Assembly: GCA_039621445.1 (NCBI GenBank)
Contig: CP154954.1
Coordinates: 76,210,634 to 76,274,633, forward strand
Length of the DNA: 64,000 nucleotides
Reading direction: 5' to 3'
Origin: Euglena gracilis
Lineage: Eukaryota > Euglenida > Euglenophyceae > Euglenales
Positions within the stretch are counted from its first letter, which is position 1; each line of letters starts with the position of its first letter. This document shows, piece after piece, positions 58,516 through 64,000 of the stretch. Below the pieces are notes generated by a model that had not been told where the DNA came from, searched no databases, and worked only from the letters and a program-made list of their open reading frames with translations. The position numbers and the translations under genes were made by a program.

Positions 58516-59861
58516 GGTGTTTTTTAAACAGCTCACCAGGGGAGGTCCGGCCAGCCCAGGGTTTTAATGACCCCCACCCACCCAGGGTCCAACTCAGAGG
58601 CTGGAAAGTTTGGGCTTGCTGGAAATGGCTGCTGGCTGACCCCCCCCCCCCTGGGCCGAACCAGGAACCAAAGAATCGAAACTTCAAAATTCCCCCAAAA
58701 CTGTCAATTATGCAAAAATTTGCTTTTTTGTCCAAAATTTTAGCTGGTCAGCCCAAATTTGACCCACTTTACTCGCTTTTTGGCCATTTTTGCACCTCCG
58801 AAAGCCAAATCCGCCACCGTCCAGCTGCCCGATAAATAAAACTTGTTAATGGGGGGATGCAGGGCTGGAAAAAGGATGCTGGCTACCTGGACCCCCCCGG
58901 GTTGCGGGGTCAATTTTTCTTAAGGTATGCCCTGGACCAGCCCCAAAGCACCGCACCCGTGTACCTGGAGTGAACACTGCCCCCACACCCCAAGGATAGC
59001 GTCTTCCCCAAGGAGCAGGGTGTTGCTTAAGGACACCCAGGGGGGGTCCAGCTCAGAGGCTGGAAAATTTGGACTGGCTGGAAAAAGGCTGCTGGCGAAC
59101 CCTCCCCATATCTGGGTTGGAGCTGGGCCTCGAACCAGGAACCAAAAAAAAACCTAAATCGCAAACATGTCCAAAAAAACTGTGAAGATGCAAAAAATCG
59201 ACTTTTTGACACCAAAGATTTCCTGGCCAGCTTTTTTCGACCCATTTTCGCCCATTTTTGACCCATGTTTGCGCATCTTTGCACCCTCAAAGGCAAAAAA
59301 TCCGTTACCGTCCAATCCGTTACCGAAGTGGCTGGAAATAAACAAAGGAGGGGTCCGGGGCTGGAAACAGGCTGCTGGGTGGAAACAGGCTGCTGGCTGG
59401 AAAAAAGCTGCTGGATGGCTGGACTCCTCCCGGGGGTGGGGCCCTGGGGAGCAAGGTGTGCTTGTTGACTTGTCCCCGCAGGGACAACTATGCATTGCTT
59501 GGTCGATGTCTTCTGCCTTCCTTGTTTGTTGACCTAATTTTCTTGGGGGTGACGTCATGGAAGAAATTTGTGTGATGTGATTTCCACCTTTCGTACGAAG
59601 CGCCGTAAAAAAATGTTTTGGTTGGGGGGTCTGACCCCCCGTATCAAAACCAACGAGGGTATCAAGCTCACTTGATACCCTGCGATACCCTGGGGAGAAG
59701 GCCGAATGCCAAGCCTTGCCTGAGAGCTTGCTACCCCCTGGCAAAAAGGAAAAAAAAGAAGCCTGGTCAGGATACCGGCCCTGCCCAACCTGCCGGCTCC
59801 GGATGTCGGCAGGGTCCCTCGTGCTGGTCAACTCGGCACAGTCCGTTGGTTTCCCGGGAAG

Positions 59862-59966
59862 CTTTCGGAGAAGCTGTCAGCTTCTCTGATAGCGTCCCTG
59901 TCAGAGAAGCTGTCAAGGGAAGCTGTCAGCTTCTCTGACAGCGTCCCTGTCAGAGAAGCTGTCAGG
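59862..59966. repeat. Palindromic tandem repeat AGAAGCTGTCAGCTTCTCTG
   Basis: Two direct copies of a roughly 55-bp unit, each self-complementary (GAGAAGCTGTC / GACAGCTTCTC), separated by AAGGGAAGCT. Confidence 0.9.
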
Positions 59967-61794
59967 GTCCCCAGTCCAGGCCGGCTTGTCATTCGCAGGA
60001 CCCCGGGGGAGAGGCTTCTATGGGGTGTCTGCCCAAAGCAAGGCACCCCCCCCTCCCCCTGGGGTGGTGCTGGTTTTGAGACTCGGCACCAGCCGACCCA
60101 GCCAACTTTTCCCTCGAAAATGGCTGTTTTCGGGCCCCGGGGCGCCTTCAGGGTCGGAGGGGGTGGGGGTGCTCCAAAACCCAACCCATCCCTGCCCATG
60201 GTACCTCCCCAGGGAATGCGATCTTCCTTAAAAAAAGAAGCCCCGACACTGTCAAGGGCAGGGGGACACTTACAGGTTCTTGGGATCCCCCCAGCCCAAA
60301 TTGCCCGTACGACCCATGCCCAATGAACGTCCCCTGCCAGACCGTCTAAATTGTCACGCGAGTGTTCAATTGCATTGCCGTAAAAGGGGACACACTGGAC
60401 CGCCGGGCACCCCCTGTTCATTGGGCAAAGAGGTTCATTAGACAAGAAGGGGAGGCAGCTACACAGCTTCCTGGTGGGGAGGGCATTCTGGGTCAACTCC
60501 CCTGTGCCTGTGGCCCCGCGATCGCCGCCCTACCCCGTGATCACGTTTGCCCGCTGAATTCTTACTCCCCCCCCCATCATGGCCCTGGCGCTTGGCCCGG
60601 GCCATGATTGAAGGTAAGGCCAGGGGGCCAACCTTACGGGGGGGGGGGGCAAGCTTGCATGAAAAGAGGAGGGGGGGGGGGCAAGCGCCGGGGGGGGGGG
60701 AAGCATGACAGAAATTTAGGCCAAAAAAGAGCAAAAATCAAACCGGAAAAAAAGTTTCAAAGCATTACTGGATATCATTTTATATTATTTTATTATATTA
60801 TGTATATTTTTTACATATATTACTTAAATTATTTTATTATGCTATTTAGTTTAGATTCGTTTTGGCCTAAATCCCCCCCCCCTGAAGTGAGGTTGGGCAG
60901 CCTGAATTGAGCTCCCTCAGGGCTGTCATGCCTCGGACTGGGGTGATAAACACCTCGGGGGGAAAGTGAGAGTCCACCGCATCTGTTACAGGTAGGGTGT
61001 CAAAATGATTTTTGCGCAAAATTCAAAAAAAAACACTTCAAAATAATAATGTGATGTCCTCCAACTGGGGGTGTCCTTTGGACAGGTTTCTGATTAATAA
61101 AAAATCCCCCACCGGGGTCAGTGGTTTGACAAGAAATTCCACGGGTGGCCAAATCTACAAAAAGGTGCCCTCCGACGGGGTGGGGGGTGGCCATTAGACA
61201 GAGGAGGGTCATTGGACATGGGGGAGTCCGACCGGACCCACCAACCAACCCCCTTCCCCCCCCAGGGTCTAGACTAAAAAAACCCTGGTTCAGTGTCGGC
61301 GGTTCAGACTCATCTCAATTTAGTGGAAATCATTTTTTTTTCTTCAAATTTTCAGCATAATTTCTTTTGCATAAATTCATGTCACACTACCTAAATTCAG
61401 CAAGCCAACGTGACCAAGGGATCGCAGGACGGCGGATCACATGGTCACAGGGGACGCATGGATCTATGGCCTCACACCAACAAACCAGGTATGGCAGGGG
61501 GTGTGGCGAAGTGGGGCAGACAATGGGCGAGGGCTGGAGCGAACGGCAAGGTTGCGACGAAAACAGGGGTCCTGAAGCAGGCGTAGGGCTTTCGAAGCAG
61601 TCGTTTACAAAATGGGGAAAACGTGTCGGTCATTCCATGATGTGAGACGACCACACCGAACACGTGCTGAAACCATCCACACAGAGCACCGCGGAGAGTG
61701 GCCCGGAGGTTGGGAAAAATTGGCTGGCTGGAAAAGGCTGCTCAATGACCTTCCTCTTTCTGGGGGAAAGCACAACAAACCAAAATTGAACAAA

Positions 61795-61885
61795 TATATA
61801 TGTATAATATATAATATCAAATATATAATATTATATATATATTATTATATATATAATAAATATATATATATAATATACAAATATA
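61795..61885. repeat. (TA)n-rich simple repeat
   Basis: TATATA/ATAATA array. Confidence 0.9.
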
Positions 61886-62571
61886 ATATCCTCCCGGACT
61901 CCTGGACTTTAGGTGTGCATTCATCTCTGAGAGCTCCTTTTGTGCTCACAGGATTCCAGAGCATCGATGCCCCCTTGTTGGCGCTGCAAATCTTCTTTTG
62001 TTCACTGCAAATAGAATTTTGCTTTTACCGAACGCTGGACACCATCTGTCCGGACCGCAACTTTGTCACTTTTATTGTTTGTCGGACACGGGGGTAGTCG
62101 GATGGAAAAGCCCTCTGTCCAAGCTGTGTGGTGTGACAATCACCAAATTTCGGGGGGTTTCAAAAATAATTTTCTGGATTCGTAAAATTTGCCTTTTGAA
62201 TGGGTTTGAAGAGAGTTTAACAGCATTTTTTCTTTGAAAGGAAAACAAGAAAAAAAAGGGAAAAAAACAAATTGCAGTTTCTTCTGAAATACCAAAGAAA
62301 AATGTAACCCCCCTTATTTCCTGACTTGTCGACTTTCGGGCCCGGCACATACAATTTTTTACCAACCCCCGGGGGTCGCTTCCAATCTTCCAAAAGACCA
62401 GTCAGTCGCTTTCCTTTGGGAAACTAGTCCCCCCCCTCCCGCTGACTTCGTAGGTGCGGCTTGAATTGTGGTGGCGTGGCTGCGCCGACAGGAAAGCCAC
62501 AGCCTGCACAGCCCGGAGTAGCACAGAGCTGTGGTGGGGGGGTGGAGGGGGGGGGCGGGGCTGGGGCATCG

Positions 62572-62644
62572 TTACTCCAGCAGGCGCGCCGCGGTCTGGC
62601 GGATGAAGGCCGTGTCCTTCAGGATTTCCCCGCCAGGGGGCTCT
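62572..62644 (-). CDS. Terminal exon of an unidentified gene
   Basis: Acceptor CACCGCCCCGCAG| then EPPGGEILKDTAFIRQTAAR, LLE and TAA at 62572-62574. The 73-bp length, good acceptor, helical amino-acid pattern and stop make a convincing last exon. The family is not recognised, and its upstream exons lie to the right, beyond 62.7 kb or outside the window. Confidence 0.6.
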
Positions 62645-62859
62645 CTGCGGGGCGGTGCTGGGGGTTAACGGACCCCGAGGGAAGGTCCCCACCCGGGTCG
62701 GCGGCACCCCCCCGGGCAGGGCGGTACGGAGAGGCCTGATGGGGGGGGGGGTCGACCCCCCCACCCTGGCTGTTTGGCCAATTCCCGTTCTGCCCTGCCC
62801 CCAGGGCACAATAAAAAAATATTAAATAAAAAAATACTAAAAAAAATATTAAATGCGGG

Positions 62860-63110
62860 GGGGGGGCTTGGTCCCGGACCCCTCCACCGGCAGGGTTACG
62901 GTGGGAGGGTGCTGGGAGGAGTCTCTCGAGCCTCCTCGAACGTGCCCGAACGACATTCGAGGAGGCTCAAGGGACTCCTTGAAGCGTTCGAGCACCTTTG
63001 AGGCGGTTCGTGGAGGCTGTTCAAGCCCCCCCATGAGGGGGGCTTTAAAAAGTTCGAGGAGGCTCGAGCTCGACGTTCAAGCTTGGGCCCTACGGTAACC
63101 CCCCCCCCGG
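62860..63110. repeat. Inverted-repeat block with GAGGCTCGA motifs
   Basis: CGAGCCTCCTCGAACG and CGAGGAGGCTCAAG / CGAGGAGGCTCGAGC are complementary, with GGTTACGG and CCTACGGTAACC near the two ends. A hairpin-forming element with no target site resolved. Confidence 0.55.
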
Positions 63111-63339
63111 TATAAAAGTTCGATGCACATGTGTACAATCACATGCATGCACAGCCCCTCTCCCTCTCCACCCCTCAGGAAACACCGGCACAAAGCATGG
63201 ATTTTTTTTGAGGAAGGCCCCGAAAATGTATTTCAAGGAGATTTTTTTCAACACGATTTGACAAAAAATTGATGAAAACCTCCCATCAGCTAGGGAATCG
63301 TTTTATGGCAATTATGGCAACTACCTGTCTTGGGCCGGG

Positions 63340-63660
63340 GACCACAGATTTGTGATTTGTCGTGTTTTTTTCGTGATTTTTTGTGGATTTTCGTGATTTC
63401 TCGTGATTTTTGTGGGTTTTCGTGATTTTTCATGCGACAAATCTTTGCTACCAAATTTTTTTGACTGGTTTGGCCCCAGGCATTATTATTTTTTAAGGCG
63501 CCTTAAAAAACCTTAAAAAACCTTAAAAAACCTTAAAATTTTTTTTTGTCAAAATGCCTTAAAAAACCTTAAAAAACCTTAAAAAAAATCACCCCGGGGA
63601 AGTTTTTTCTCCCCGTGATGACCTTAAAAAACCTTAAAAATTCTCCCTGGGAATTTTTTT
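63340..63660. repeat. Short tandem repeats TTTTCGTGAT and AAAACCTTAA
   Basis: TTTCGTGATTTTT units at 63355-63435 followed by repeated CCTTAAAAAA units at 63500-63645. No gene seen from 62645 to the right edge apart from these repeats. Confidence 0.85.
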
Positions 63661-64000
63661 CTTGCACCAAACAAAATAATGGCATGTCTGAAACCCCGCA
63701 TAAAGCCAGTCAATGCAGAAGCGGTTGTGAATAAACAATATGAAAACCGGATTGTTTGCCAAGGTTTCTGGCATAGTTCGGTTGGCCTCGGTTCACCAAA
63801 AGCTGTGACACACGGCCAGAATAAGCAAAGCTTGCAACCACATCTTTCTTGATTTGAATTACTTGAGACATTCTTAGAGGGGTCAACCCAAATTGCTCAA
63901 AGGTGCAATTGCAGCAAAAGTTGCATGAACAACAAAGAACTCCCAATTTGGGACAATTTACTACGCTGGAGCAGTTTCCCACACTTGCCACAGCATTTCA

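Overview
This is a eukaryotic nuclear window. It has spliced genes with short GC-rich exons, 13 N bases marking an assembly gap at 35199-35211, and introns and spacers full of microsatellites and poly-G/poly-C-armed inverted-repeat elements. No rRNA, tRNA, CRISPR array or bacterial operon was seen. Every exon I can defend lies on the minus strand. A one-strand gene array, AG|GC donor sites mixed with GT donors, and introner-like elements with 8-bp target duplications suggest a protist alga or alveolate, with dinoflagellate-type genomes the closest match I know. This placement is an inference and could be wrong (a pelagophyte or chlorophyte alga is possible).

Layout, in minus-strand reading direction. 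(1) About 17.1 kb down to the left edge: a tubulin-tyrosine-ligase-like (TTLL) gene of at least twelve exons. Its catalytic motifs can be followed from exon to exon with matching splice phases over most junctions. (2) 17.1-27.4 kb: intergenic repeats. (3) 33.7 (possibly 35.3) down to 27.43 kb: a gene of the 5-hmdU DNA kinase / alpha-glutamyl-putrescinyl-thymine pyrophosphorylase helical-domain superfamily, ending at a clear stop codon. (4) 48.4 down to 37.5 kb: a Kelch-repeat beta-propeller gene in eight or more exons. (5) 49-62.5 kb: mainly repeats. (6) 62.57-62.64 kb: the terminal exon of an unidentified gene that enters from the right.

Mobile DNA dominates the rest. The most informative item is a 673-bp element at 1256-1928 that sits inside a TTLL exon. 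It is bounded by a perfect 8-bp target duplication, and its terminal repeat supplies AG|GC donor and AAG| acceptor sequences. Splicing it out would add exactly 15 nt and keep the frame. A 122-bp relative at 35388-35509 also has a perfect 8-bp duplication. Two roughly 2.9-kb elements (5272-8227 and 38781-41641) share 33-bp terminal inverted repeats and are filled with copies of a TTGCGCAAATGCGC-type palindrome. Further inverted-repeat elements lie at 1474-1856, 15969-16335, 24572-25639, 46741-47152, 56476-56879 and 57956-58479.

The genes have no obvious joint pathway. The TTLL protein would modify tubulin tails (cilia, cytoskeleton). The helical-domain protein belongs to a superfamily tied to modified thymines in DNA. 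The Kelch protein is a likely scaffold. Exon edges were set by eye from splice consensus, reading phase and family motifs, so edges without a matching phase are approximate.
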